Source: Hypericum androsaemum
Lineage: Eukaryota > Streptophyta > Magnoliopsida > Malpighiales > Hypericaceae
Direction: 5' to 3'
Length of the DNA: 64,000 nucleotides
NCBI GenBank assembly: GCA_963995505.1
Contig: OZ023192.1
Location: 15,235,001-15,299,000 of the forward strand
In this document: positions 25,004 through 36,003 of the stretch, piece by piece
Layout: each line of letters opens with the position of its first letter
How positions within the stretch are numbered: position 1 is the stretch's first letter
The notes under the pieces: generated by a model
What the model saw: the letters and a program-made list of their open reading frames with translations, nothing else
Told to the model about the DNA's origin: nothing
The model's database searches: none
Translations under genes and position numbers: made by a program

Positions 25004-25571
25004 GGCTAAAAGGGAAAATGGTTGTATAAGGGGACAGTGCGTAGGGTTCATTTTCTTGCAATGCTATCTCTAGAGCAGTTTATCTGCGGTATGATCTTTT
25101 TTTATCTCTGATTTTTTTCTAGTAGGGACGGATTTTTTGGAGTAGGTTTTTACTGAGATTGGGAGCTACAACTTTATACTTTGTATAAGAGGAATCCTAT
25201 GTATTGGCGGGTAGATCTGGGAGGGTAGTGTCCCTGTACTGTTGTGCAGTTTGGACTTTAGGTGGGTAGATAATTTAGAGCGATAGTTTAGGGGTGGGAG
25301 GTGAGCCTTAGGTGGATAAAACTCCTTCATACTATTGTGCATTGGACTTACAGCCGTGTTTTTTTTTTTTAGATTTAAATTGTTTTCACAATTTCGGATC
25401 TTAGACGGTCATGGGATTCGATCCTCTCACCTCATGCTTAAGGACTGACACCGTATCCATCAGACCATATATGAGTTAGTTTATAGGCGTGTTTTGAAAT
25501 GGCATCTTGTGATGATTTATAACCGTACGGTATCGATATTTAATCAATGAAGTGAAGCATTTTCCCCTCAA
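25004..25571 (+). mobile_element. Short 5'-truncated LINE-like insertion
   Basis: The 568 bp are flanked by perfect 10-bp repeats AAAACGCCGC (24994-25003 and 25572-25581). The corresponding site at about 2075 in the other copy is uninterrupted (AAAACTCCAC). The insert has no TIR and ends in an AT-rich UTR-like tail (ATTTAATCAATGAAGTGAAG), which fits a non-LTR element. No coding domain remains. Confidence 0.6.
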
Positions 25572-25872
25572 AAAACGCCGCAAGGACAAATCTTGACATT
25601 CTGACAAAAAAGAGAGTTGGTATGCACCACTGTCAAGCAAGTTTAAGGCTTCCTACTTTTCAACTAAAGATCTCATATCAGTAACCCGAAAAAAAAATGT
25701 AGAAACTCGAAAATGCCATAGAAAACTAAGAGACATCGCATGAGACCAATTGATATTGTAGATTTTTTTTTTGTATCGATCACTTTCACAAAAACGTCAT
25801 AGAAGCCTAAGAGACATCGCAGATGACAAAGAGATATTCAAGATTTCTTTTAGCATTACGAAGCCTCCGAGA

Positions 25873-26163
25873 GGTAGTGAATTGGGTCAAGAGTGAAGGG
25901 ATCATTTTGGACTGTTTAGACCGAAGGATTGATAATGGCATGTCCCAGTTTTTAACAATGGCATGCCCTGTTATTAATAATGGTCTGCGTGCTACGGCAA
26001 TGACATGCTCAGTTATCGATAATGATATCATGGTGATTCCTTTCCCCGCGCACAGGTTTTTCCATTTTTATCCCTGTGTTTTAATTTTTTTGCAAAAAGA
26101 CCTCTCACACGTCATTCAGTCCAAACAGTTCAAAATGACCCATACGAGACCCAATCCAAACCC
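25873..26163. mobile_element. Small MULE-like element with minisatellite (copy 3)
   Basis: The 291 bp are flanked by perfect 9-bp repeats CCTCCGAGA (25864-25872 and 26164-26172); the other duplicate has an uninterrupted CCTCCGAAA at about 2305. Terminal inverted repeats extend about 50 bp (left GGTAGTGAATTGGGTC, reversed right GGGTTTGGATTGGGTC, both continuing to TCATTTTGRACTGTTT). Inside are three to four units of the 20-22 bp repeat (25932-26030). It is the shortest member of the family seen at 117-1482 and 15491-16555. Confidence 0.8.
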
Positions 26164-26645
26164 CCTCCGAGAAAGCGACCTATGACACTTGCCAGCGCAC
26201 AATAAACTAGTCGTTCCTCTTCTGGAACTCGAATTCAAACCCTAGAAGAGACATCTATTTATAAATTTATAAAAGCCGAATCTTAATAACACAGGCGAGG
26301 TAAGATTAGCAAAGCATGACTTGTAAGTTGTAACTGCAAATTCTCAATTTTCTGATAAGAAGATGGAAAAACAATATCCTACCTGGAGAGGGTTAGGGAA
26401 AAAAATTGGAAGAGCAAGAATTGAAACTAGAACAGAAATCAACCATAAGTTACACAGTAAAAAGCCAGCAACTTGTGTGTTGGAACTAGAGAAGGCATCC
26501 ATGTCTGCTAGCACCTTCCTCGCCCCCGGGACGATCAACGGTCCGTCGAGATGTTCATTCGGCATAGCCACCATGTGCGGATGCAACCAAAAGATCGGTG
26601 AATCTTTTGCCGGAGCAGATTGCCAACGATGGCGTGAATTCGACA

Positions 26646-29600
26646 CTAGTAGCCATTTATTTGCGGCATTGGTCCTGAACCCATCAGCCGAGAGAACGGC
26701 ATCTGGTTTGTGCCAGGAAGAACCTTGTGGCCCGAATACGGATCGGCTGCTCTCGGGTCTGAGATTGATCTAGAGAAAGCCTGTGCAAGCTCCAGAGGTG
26801 AAGCTGTTTTTCCAAAGTGATTGGCTGGTTTTTCTGGCTCGACGGGCTTCCTCCAAGTTTCCGGGGATGGCTGCCTCTCCCGCTGCACCGGCAGCTGCTG
26901 CTGCTGCTGCTGCCTCCTCTCGGTATCCTTGTTATTCCTCCAGTTCTCACTACGCCAGTTCTTCCTCTGCATGTCGGCTCTCTCATTGTCGGTCGGCTGA
27001 TCCTTCCTTTCCGACTTTTTTCCCATCCTTGGACTGATATGAGAACTATCAGCTACTCTTTCTCCTGGGTGGATAGTAATTGCATGCTGGGCAACTCTCT
27101 CCGTATTGGGAACAGGGTGCTTGACAACATTGTGCTTGACCCTTCAACAATGATATACACGAGAATCAATACCGAGACTTCTACCGAACGTCACAAAGAT
27201 ATAACAGGAACAGCTTAAGAGTCAACAGTACCTGTCTACCCGAGGGCTCAGGTCATGGTTATTCACAGGAGTGTCATCAACTCCTCGTTGCTTCAGAACC
27301 TGGAAAAGCAATACAAATCACGAAATGACAAACCCAAGAGTGATCATGAGAAAAGCAGCTTCCCTTCTCCAAAGGGGCTTTTGCTACACAGAACTAGCAT
27401 GGTCAAAGGGTTGCTAATCTTCGGTGTTAGACATATACACAGAGACTTTGAAACCACGGATACCTTTGGTTATCAAAATCACCGCATACTTTTAGGTTAT
27501 CTGTTTTCCCCTTGTGTCCACTTAGCAGTGCTAAAGTCTATTTTATTTATTGAGCAGTGATCTTTATGTTTATTTCTAGTTCAATAAGCTTACCGTCTCA
27601 CGTGGGCGAGCACCGCCAAACAAGGAAGTCCTGCAACGAGATTACTAAGCATCAGTACAAACAACAATCTTAGCATAGAACAGGCCAGGAAACAATAAAC
27701 ATCCCGCTCCTCTGAGACACATGGTGATACCCTTGATAAAGAATGGCAATAGCTGTATACCAACACAGGAGACTCATCATACATTCGGCAATTAAACCAA
27801 TACCTCCAATAACAAAGACAACATTATAACAAAAATAATTTTAATTGAGGGAAAAGTTAGAAGAAGCAATTGCTGGTGGAAAAATTCTGTCCAGTAAAAT
27901 TTCTAAAGAAAAGAAACATGTACGTCAGATTACCAACTTCAATCTATTGACGATGTGGTCAATCCCCACATAAAAAGAGCAAACACAAGTACTTATAATA
28001 ACACATGCAATGCCAAAGTCAGCAATATGTCACCAACCTTTCCCGTTCACTTCTTCCTTCCACTAGTTCAATGGGTTGTGATCGGGGCTTTAAGTTCAAT
28101 TTTGGACGCTCGACTACCTGATTCTCACTCTCATCTCCAGCAACACCAGGTTTCACATTCACATGCAGTTCCTGGGTATGTGCCACATCGCCATGAGGAA
28201 AGTCATTCTGTCCACTGTATCCCTATATCACCAAAAATAGTGGTGTAATTGCGGTGTGGAAAAAAACATTAGAATGCATGAATAAATAACATGACCAGCT
28301 CTAAATAACAATTAAAGATTGTTGTAAATATCCAAATTAGAACAAATATGAGCAGGTATCTAGAAGCATGACATATAAACAGATTATTGGCGGTACCTGC
28401 TTATAATTGGGCACGAGCACTTCTGTGCTCTCCAATGGTTTCGTTCTTGGAAGCAACTTTAGTTTAGGCCGTTCAGATGGTTCAGATTGCACTGAGGGTG
28501 AGACTGGTCGACTGACAAATCTTCCATCAATATGTCCTGGTTGAACCTTCTCAAGATGAACAGGAAGGTTCCTCTCTTTCATCTGTCCATATGAAGCCCT
28601 AGAACCGTCATGATCCGCAAACTCCCTTCTAGGAGCCGACTTTCCCTCACCAATGGTTATACCCCTCTCCAGTTGCCTTGCCAACATTATATCAGACTCT
28701 TTCCCACTTACCTTAGGGTTCTTCCGCTCTTCATCGACCCAGGAACCCACAACCTTCTCTACTACCAGATGGTCAATAACCTTAGCATCAGTTTGATAAG
28801 GTAAAGACTGCTTTGTCTGCCATTTACCAGACAAAACCTTATCCAACGCACTAGCATGAGCCAACGTCGACTCGACACTCCTCCCTGACAAAGAAGATTG
28901 CCCTGACTCGTCAACGTTGACCACAGGGTCCTTCCTCACACCCCATGCGTTCGCAGGATCACGAACCTGTGCACCATTTCCAGCTACACCCTGCAAGCCC
29001 GACCCCAAATTACCCACATCAACAACCCTCCCCAAGTGGGAATTCACGGCACCAGATCCAGGCACCTTCCCACCCAGTGCTGGCTCTGGCTTCACCACCA
29101 CCACCCTGCTAGACGGGACTCGGAAGCTCTCATCACTAACCATCCTGCGGGGAGTTGGCGATCCATCCAACGGCTTGCGCTCATCCTCATCAAAGTGGCG
29201 GCCAATGGGGACACTAGGCCCCAGAAATGGGGTCTTGTCATCAAAGCGCCGGGCAGCAGGGGCCGAATTGGGTCTAACCCATTGGTCCGGGCGACTCGCG
29301 GAACCAACCCACGAACCGGGACGATCAACCCCAGTTTGATTAGTAGACCTAACGAACCTGCAAAATCCCAGCGACCCAAAAATCAAAAAACGAAGGAACA
29401 GCTCCCGGTTCAATAAAGGCCGGAACTTAACATCTAAATCAGATCTAATTCACCACCCAGAAGCTAGAAAAATTCTCGGAATATAAAGATCTGGACTTTA
29501 CCAATACAAATTCAAGAAAAATTAAGCAAAAATACGAATTGGATTCAGAAGGGAAATCGGAACGTACACGCCGGGAGCGGAAGGGAGGGACAAATCGGAA

Positions 29601-29656
29601 GGGATGACGCCACCATGGAAGTCCCTCAAGCTCATTGAAGCTTTCTTCTTAGACAT
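26646..29656 (-). CDS. Plant-specific basic, disordered protein (MSKKK...DFHGG family), translation-factor-like
   Basis: Six exons: 29656-29568, 29357-28397, 28222-28038, 27630-27594, 27299-27232, 27141-26646, joining to 611 codons plus stop with no break. The N terminus MSKKKASMSLRDFHGG, then a Pro/Ser-rich LPSAPG stretch, is the conserved start of a plant family usually annotated as uncharacterised or eIF-like. Two related blocks (ERPKLKLLPRTKPLE in exon 2, ERPKLNLKPRSQPIE in exon 3), then FGGARPRETVLKQRG across exons 4-5, resemble short motifs of plant eIF4B-like proteins. The rest is low complexity with a Gln run near the C terminus, before a conserved ISDPRA.DPYSG segment. No enzymatic domain is seen. 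A role in translation or RNA binding is an inference. Confidence 0.85.
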
Positions 29657-30010
29657 CTTTTCTTTTTCCCCTTTAAAGGTTGAGTCTTTGGGCTTCAAAT
29701 TCCCCCAGCTCTCCCTCTACAGAAATGGCTTGACGTTTCCCGAGTTGGGTATTTGTTCGATTGGGATCGGAGGTTTGGGGGAGAGAGAGTGAGGAGAGGG
29801 GGAAGAAGAAGAACGAAGAAGAACGAAGAAGGGCAGAGTTTTTGTTCTTCAAGGCAAGGCAGGGCTGCTGTCTAATTCTTGCAAGTTCTTTTTATTTTTC
29901 GGTTTTGGGCTGGGTTGATCTGTCCCGATGTGTTGTTGGGCTTGGTACTTTACAAAATACAAATGGGCCTGAGGATTTTTTAGTGCTGTTATACAATTGG
30001 TAAAAGTCCA

Positions 30011-30220
30011 TTGACTCATTTAAATACCAATGGTGTGGTTTAAAAATGTTCGACCCATTTCGAGTGACAGAAGTTTCTTTAGTTGACACTCTACTAATTG
30101 AACATTGATTTTGATAAAAATATTCTTGATTGATAAAGCATAGTGTCAACTGAAAAAACTTCTGTTACTCAGACTCGATCGAACATTTTTAAATAACACC
30201 ACTGATTTGCAAATGAGTCA
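30011..30220. mobile_element. MITE with inverted repeats
   Basis: Left arm TTGACTCATTTAAATACC...GTTTAAAAATGTTCGACCC pairs with the reversed right arm TTTGACTCATTTGCAAATC...TTTAAAAATGTTCGATCG over about 70 bp. The inner parts (GTGACAGAAGTTTCTTTAGT and its partner) also pair, so the stretch could fold into one long hairpin. Exact ends and the target duplication are unclear. Confidence 0.65.
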
Positions 30221-30413
30221 AACTGGTAAAGGGATAAAAGTTCCAGGAATTCGATGCTCGCGAAACTGATATTCAAGGCCTCCAAGAAGGCTACTTGAAT
30301 CCAAGAAGAAGGTAAGAGTAAGAAGAGAATCCAAGAAAAACTTGGCCAAACCTTTCTAGGTTTCCTCACGTTTCATAATTACTGTTTTGTAGCTTTTTAT
30401 ATCGAGTCTAGGC

Positions 30414-31469
30414 TAGACCTGACCACGGTTCGAATTTGGACGAATTCGAATCGAATTTATTCGAGTTCGAATTCATCAAAACATTAAACCATATTCAATT
30501 CTTCACAAGACGAATCGAATACGAATTATGAATTTTCGAATTAGAATCGAATTAGAATCGAATTATAATCGAATTCGAATTAATTCTATAATTTTAATAC
30601 TTAATTAAAAAATTCTAAAACCTCTAATTTTTTTTGATATTTTGAATATTTTTGTCATATTTTCGAAATGCTTGTTCCAACTTCTACGGCAACCGTCGAA
30701 ATCGGACAAGCAAGCAATTCTTTTGGAACAATTGACATAACCGGAAATTGTTCTACATGGTTGTTCCACCATTCTAATAAAGCAAAATTAGAAGATTTGA
30801 CAAATGGAATATCAAATTGTGTGTTAAGATATAAATCAAATTCCGAATTGGTTAAACTTATTCCTCGGGGTCTTTTTTGTTTTTTCATTAGCAATCTTTC
30901 CGTAAAACTTAATTTTTCACCTTGTGAGGGAGAGGGAGTTGGTTTATTAGATGTAGAAGCATTATTCCTAATACTATATTCACTCATTAAATCCATAATA
31001 TCTTTTTGTAAACTATCAATTTTAATGTTCGGCATAAAAACGGTTGCATAATAGTAAATGAGATGTAGGATAATAAATAGGGTAACCTAGGGATTAAAAC
31101 GGTAACAAAAAAAATGATAAGAAAAAAATGGTAATTTACCCCTAATGCTGACGCAAGCGCTGACATCAGCGAAATCCAAATAAACCCCCCCCCCCCTTTA
31201 AATTCCCGCCCCCCCCCCCCTTTTTTTTAAATTCCCGGCCCCACCCCTCCCTTTTTTTTATTCCCGCCGCTCCCCCCCCCCCCCCCCCCCTCCCCCCCTT
31301 TTTTTGAATTTTTATGAATTCGATTCGAATTCGAATCGAATTCGAATTGAATTTGCCAGTTTGACGAATTACAAAAAACTTGAACCGTATTCAATTCTTA
31401 TCATGACGAATTCGAATCGAATTTTTTGACGAATCGAATCGAATCGGATTCAATTCGTGGCCAGGTCTA
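30414..31469 (-). mobile_element. Decayed hAT transposon
   Basis: Perfect 8-bp target duplications GTCTAGGC (30406-30413 and 31470-31477) flank inverted ends TAGACCTGACCACG and TAGACCTGGCCACG. The interior near both ends is full of repeated TTCGAATTCGAATCG-like palindromic sequence. A minus-strand frame at 31035-30655 encodes the end of a hAT transposase. An 8-bp TSD plus a TAG-starting TIR are standard hAT features. Long C and T homopolymers lie at about 31187-31310. Confidence 0.88.
30655..31035 (-). pseudogene. hAT transposase C-terminal fragment
   Basis: The 126-codon frame contains ELDLYLNTQFDIP-like sequence, then LEWWNNHVEQFPV and ACPISTVAVE, which is the order of the hAT dimerisation domain (DLYL..., WW....FP.LS..A.D.L..P.STVA.E). 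The catalytic core upstream is missing, and the conserved sequence after STVA.E degenerates (VGTSISK). It is a remnant. Confidence 0.8.
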
Positions 31470-31479
31470 GTCTAGGCTA

Positions 31480-32290
31480 CACCACGAAACATAATGTAAA
31501 TGGGCTTAAAACAACCAAAAGGCCCAATAGTCCTACTCCTATTGCATAAGTTGTCATCCCACCAGCTTCTTGTCGCCTACTCGGGTTCCTGTCACCCGTC
31601 AACATTGTCATCCACGCCCTGTCGTCCGACCTTGTCATCCACGTGACTTGCTTCGTCATCCCGTCGTTCCACGTCCCGTTGTTCAGGATAGAATCAGCCT
31701 TGTTCCTCATTTTGTCGGTGCCACACAAACTACAAGATACTAAAGTGGGTTTGGGCTTTTATTAATTGTATAATAGTATTGAAAATTGGTTTTCTTTGAA
31801 TTTCGCTATTTATTTCAGGTACAAAATTCAATTCAAGCTATGCCATTTTAAAATTTTGATACTAGATAGTGAATTAAATAGGTAGAAACTTTGAGTCGAA
31901 TTAAATACACACACCGGGAATCGCAGCAGCTGTTGGCCCAAACAGGTAGAAAAACTTTAAATCAGATTTATGAGATTGGGCCCTAGGCCCTTGGTCCAAC
32001 TATGACTTGCGAGGCGACATTATTACATGGAATATAGGCCAGTTGGGCTGTGCGCCATGTCACTCCCCTATAATATTTAAATTTAATGTCGAGTATTGTT
32101 AAGTTTTAATTTATGGTTAGCTCTTCCTGTTTTGAATTTGGGATTGTAATTAAGATTTGAATTCTCAAAATTAATAAAGAAGCTGCAGTGGGCTATTAGC
32201 TGCTCATGATTAAAAAGCCTCTTCAGTATTTATTTCAGCACAAAGGGCATGGACAAAGCACAAGGACATGGCTAGTTTTCCTTCTTCTTC
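31480..32290. other. Gene-free spacer downstream of ANR
   Basis: No coding region is recognisable. The final part is presumably the 3' UTR and terminator of anthocyanidin reductase, which is transcribed towards it. Confidence 0.45.
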
Positions 32291-32295
32291 TTTTT

Positions 32296-34153
32296 TCAGT
32301 TGATCACCCCATTGCCCTTGAAGTAGTCTACTGCTTCATCATAAATATCCTCAATTTGGTACTTGAAGCTGAACCCTTCACTGATGAGCTTCTCAGAGGA
32401 AATTACCAACTTGGCCTTGGTTGGAAAATCTTCAAACCTGTGGAGAACAACAACAAGATGGTTGGATTGGAACTGTGAGGAAAGGAAAGTGAAGTGTCTG
32501 CAATATGTTAAAGAGGAACTTACTCTGTAGGGATATCATACTGAGGATATCTTTTCTTGAGGAACTTGGCAAGCTCTGGGACACTGGTGTTGTACCCGCA
32601 GGCGATGTAACGCCCCGAAGCGGACTCCTTCTCGGCCACGAAGATATGCGCGCGGCAAACATCTTCGACGTGCGCTATCGAGATCGAACCCGACAGCATC
32701 TGCATTCCTTTCAATGCATTGATCAGGAACTGGTTACCTGTGATCAATGACATGGAGAGGTGCGCGCTGCTCGGGATATCCGATGTGAGCGACTTGCCTG
32801 TCATCAGCGAAGGGATGACTGTGACGAGATCGATGTTGTTCTCTTCGGCGAACTTCCATGCCGCCTTCTCAGCAAGTGTCTTGGAAGCAGGGTAACCCTG
32901 CATATCCAGGCAACAAGTCAGTTTACTCGGATCGCAAACAACGGAAGGACTTCGAATTCGAACGTGGGTAAATATTCACCCAAGTAGGCGGCTTGGCCGA
33001 AGACAAGAACTCAACATCGGTCCAACTCTTCTCGTCCATAACCAAACCGGTACCGTTCTGATTGTTGATGGTCACTGCTGCTGCTGAAGAAGTCAGAATC
33101 ACCCTCTTAACTGTCTTGGCTTTCACACAGGCGGTCAAGACATTGTGCACTCCTTGTAACGCCGGCTTGATCATGTCGTTCTACGAGTTCGAACACCAAA
33201 GAACAACAGATCAAACTTCGGTAACTCGCGCCTTGGAAACATACACAAACTTGCAGATGGACGAAGAAACTCGTACCTCAGGATCCTCGGAGGCGAAATT
33301 CACTGGCGTCGCGACATGGAACACGAACTCGCACCCCGAAATGGGAGCGTGGAAGCTCTCCTCGTCGGTCAGATCCGCGGCGAATATCTTCAGGTCTCCC
33401 AGCTCTTGCAGTGCAATGAGATGAGAGATCTTCTTCTGGTTATCTGCATTTTGAGTTGCAGATGAGTTATATGCTGGTCTAAAAGCCTATGACCTTTCCA
33501 GAGATTCAACAATTAAACTGTTCGAACCCGAAACATGTCGTTAAACTAGAATACTTTGTTTGTCATTTACAGGACATGGTAGGTCTTGCTTTCCTATGTT
33601 GTCGCTTGTCTTTTTTTTTTTATTCAACAATTAAATTCTGGTATAAGCTGTCCTTCAAAATTTATAAACAATGGCATTAATTTCCTAGGATGTACAAGAA
33701 AATTTGTATACATTTATATGTATGGTTATTTTGGTGTGAAAAATATATTATATTTGGTTTATTTTGGCATTAATTTCATGTATCACGTCATTTCTGGGTG
33801 TAACTTTTCGTTATTTTTTAATAAAAATATATCTTTCAAAAAAAAATTCATGTATCACGTGCATTAATTTACCCAACGAAACATAGGAAATTTAGGACCT
33901 ACCTAGAGACCAACAATTTTGATCTATTTCAAGTGCTAAAAAAGACAAGTTGCGCAAATAAATCCAATCTCATTTAATTAATTGGTCAAATCATTCTTAT
34001 AAGATACGAGAGTACGATAAGAAGAAAAAGAGCCAAACCCGGGTCTCTAACAGTGGTATTGACCGAGTAGCCTTTCTCGAGCAACAACTTGACCAGCAAG
34101 GAAGCCACGAACCCTGAGCCGCCGATCACACAGGCACTCTTTTTCTCCGCCAT
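32296..34153 (-). CDS. ANR: Anthocyanidin reductase
   Basis: NADPH-dependent enzyme of the extended short-chain dehydrogenase family. It converts anthocyanidins to 2,3-cis-flavan-3-ols such as epicatechin, feeding condensed tannin synthesis. Five exons: 34153-34039, 33443-33277, 33180-32980, 32897-32524, 32437-32296, sum 999 nt, 332 aa, no interruption; known ANR proteins are about 335-340 aa. Nucleotide-binding motif GGSGFVAS is at residues 11-18. The catalytic Ser lies in LTSSAAAV (125/126), and Tyr163 and Lys167 in YPASK. The stretch SIAHVEDVCRAHIFVAEKES and the NTTVRDP start are typical of ANR rather than DFR or CCR. The last exon begins by completing Glu and ends FKGNGVIN. Assignment is by motif pattern and length. 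Confidence 0.95.
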
Positions 34154-34255
34154 GGTTCGAACTGTTTGCTCTTCGAAATTGAAAAGGGTCAACGAGAAGA
34201 GGAAGGTGGGAATTGTGGGTTTTTTAGTGGAAATGGGAGAAAAGGAGCGTTAAAT

Positions 34256-34263
34256 TTTTATAG
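34256..34263 (-). promoter_or_regulatory. Possible TATA box of ANR
   Basis: TATAAAAA on the minus strand, about 105 bp before the ANR start codon. Confidence 0.45.
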
Positions 34264-35149
34264 ACGTTTCGCTTCATCTAATTGTCAGGTGCGGTAGAAG
34301 GTAAGCACGTGATTTCAGGGCAACGTTAGACCACCAACTTCTTTTCCTTGTTTTTCTAACTTTAATACATTTATGTACTTGCAAGATATGTTGGAGAATA
34401 AAGGTAGGTAAACGATCCAATGATATTTTGATTTTTTTTTTGAAAATGCATATTGGACAATTTCAAATTGAAAATGTTTTCAAATTGAAAGTGTATAGTT
34501 GTAAAAGTAAATATATAAGTGAAAAAAACTCTAATAATTGATTTAAAATATTATTTTAGGGAGAAGTTCATTTTAGTACCATGTGGTATCACCAAAAATC
34601 ACTTTAGTACCATGTGGTAAAAAACCCATCAATCGAGTCAAACCGCAGCCAATTAACATCACTTAGGTCGACGGACAGCTGCCCGAACCCGCCCGAATCG
34701 AGCTGGTTGAAACGACGTCATTTTAGTACGACGTGGCACGCCATGTCAGATTTTTTAGCATACTTGTAAACATGACATGGCAAGGTGGCAAAATATCAAA
34801 ATAATCACTGATTTATTTATAATATTTATTAAAAACCTACTATTTACCCCTCTCTTTCAAAAACCCCCGTCCTCCTCCCCTTCTCTTCCTCCCACCTTCA
34901 CATTCACCATCACCTTCTTTCTTCATAACCAAAAAGCAAAGTGGGTTGGGCCATTTAACCCTTATCAGATCTAATTCACTACCACCCATATCATTTCTTA
35001 AAACCAAACCCTAAATCGGATCCTACATTAACCCAATCTGTAAATTCTCCTTCCCGGATTCCCCAATCAGACTTCATCCCAGTGCATCTCTCAGTGCGTC
35101 TCTCCGATAATTAGCTTATTTCCTTTCGTTTCCCGCTTATTTTCCATGC

Positions 35150-35370
35150 TCGTCTCCTTTTTTATGTCACCGCTCTCGGCGGCATTCATGTCCAGGGCCG
35201 TAGCGGAGGCGGAGGCGGCAGTTACAGCTGCGGAGGTGGTGGTTACGGTGGACGCGGTGGATACGGTGGAGGCGGAGACTGAGGGTACGGAGATGGAGGT
35301 GGTTACGGTGGTGGATGAGGATATTGAGGTAGAGGCGGTGGCGGAGGGTGCTTCAGCTTTCCCTTCCTAA
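35150..35370 (+). pseudogene. Captured glycine-rich/cold-shock protein fragment
   Basis: In the frame that reads ATT CAT GTC CAG GGC from about 35184, the translation is VTALGGIHVQGRSGGGGG, followed by SYSCGGGGYGGRGGYGGGG and a stop, then more GYGDGGGYGGG. This resembles the VTGP.G..VQG(G) linker and Gly-rich tail of plant cold-shock domain/GRP2 proteins. The cold-shock domain itself is missing and stops interrupt the frame, so it is not a gene. Confidence 0.5.
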
Positions 35371-35627
35371 CTCCTCCTCCTCCTACGAAACCCTTCTTTC
35401 CCTCTCATCCAATTCTGTTATAAATACTAAATAGGGGAAGGGAAAAAATAATTGAATTGGTGTGCAGATTATGAAAGGACCTCAGATTTGAAATTTGACG
35501 AAACTCAATTCCTGCTATGTCTTCCATTAATTTAAAGTTCAACTTTCTTGATTTTTTGCTGAGTTATGAGTGGACCTTGAGATTTGGGTTTTGTGGTTGT
35601 TGCTTTCAATCTTTCACCTTGAAGAAA

Positions 35628-35690
35628 GAAGGTGAAGGTGAAGGCGAAGGCGAAGGTGAAGGTGAAGGTGAAGGTGAAGGTGAAGGTGGG
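35628..35690. repeat. GAAGGT/GAAGGC hexamer array
   Basis: About ten tandem copies of GAAGGT or GAAGGC. The paired left arm of the element (about 34893-34920, CACCTTCACATTCACCATCA) has only a few, so the array expanded in one arm. Confidence 0.9.
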
Positions 35691-36003
35691 AGGAAGAGAA
35701 GGGGAGGAGGACGAGGGGTTTTTGAAAGAGAGGGGTAAATGTTAGTGATTATTTTGAAATTTTTCTACCTTGCCATGTCATGTTTACAAGTATGCTAAAA
35801 ACCTGACGTGGCGTGCCACGTCGTAACTAAAACGACGTCATTTCAACTAGCTCGATTCGGGCAAGTTCGGACAGCTGTCCGTGAACCTAAGTGATGTTAA
35901 TTGGATGCGGTTTGACTCGATTGATGGGTTTTTTACCACAAAGTACCAAAGCAATTTTTGGCGATACCACAGGATACTAAAATAGACTTTATTCTTTATT
36001 TTA

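Larger units (their letters stand above)
24305..26645. repeat. Segmental duplicate of 1.5-2.8 kb, with two later insertions
   Basis: Blocks match 1505-2780 in order. Extra sequence here consists of a LINE tail (25004-25571) and a small MULE-like element (25873-26163), each flanked by target duplications. The other copy lacks both, so it shows the empty sites. The match runs to the 3' end of the gene at 26646-29656. Confidence 0.75.
34559..35995. mobile_element. Pack-MULE carrying a glycine-rich/cold-shock gene fragment
   Basis: Terminal inverted repeats of nearly 380 bp: outer left starts GGGAGAAGTTCATTTTAGTA, and the reversed right has AATAAAGTCTATTTTAGTAT. The arms pair through the ACGACGTCATTTTAGT and ATGACATGGCAAGG regions to the CACCTTCACATTCACC stretch (about 34560-34935 against 35612-35995). 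TTATTTTA at 34551-34558 and 35996-36003 is the target duplication, extending to 9 bp with one mismatch. The right arm has an expanded GAAGGT hexamer array. The central non-repeat part (35150-35370) encodes a Gly-rich fragment in a frame with stops. Confidence 0.82.

Noticed and set aside
26783..27218. Plus-strand open frames (84 and 133 codons)
   Set aside because: They are antisense shadows of the last coding exons of the 611-aa gene, whose frame and splice sites are consistent.
28917..29416. Plus-strand open frames up to 140 codons
   Set aside because: Antisense to exon 2 of the 611-aa gene; Pro/Arg-rich composition arises from the coding strand.
35146..35370. Val/Glu/Ala-rich 74-codon open frame
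   Set aside because: It is an off-frame reading of the captured Gly-rich fragment; the Gly-rich frame makes biological sense instead.
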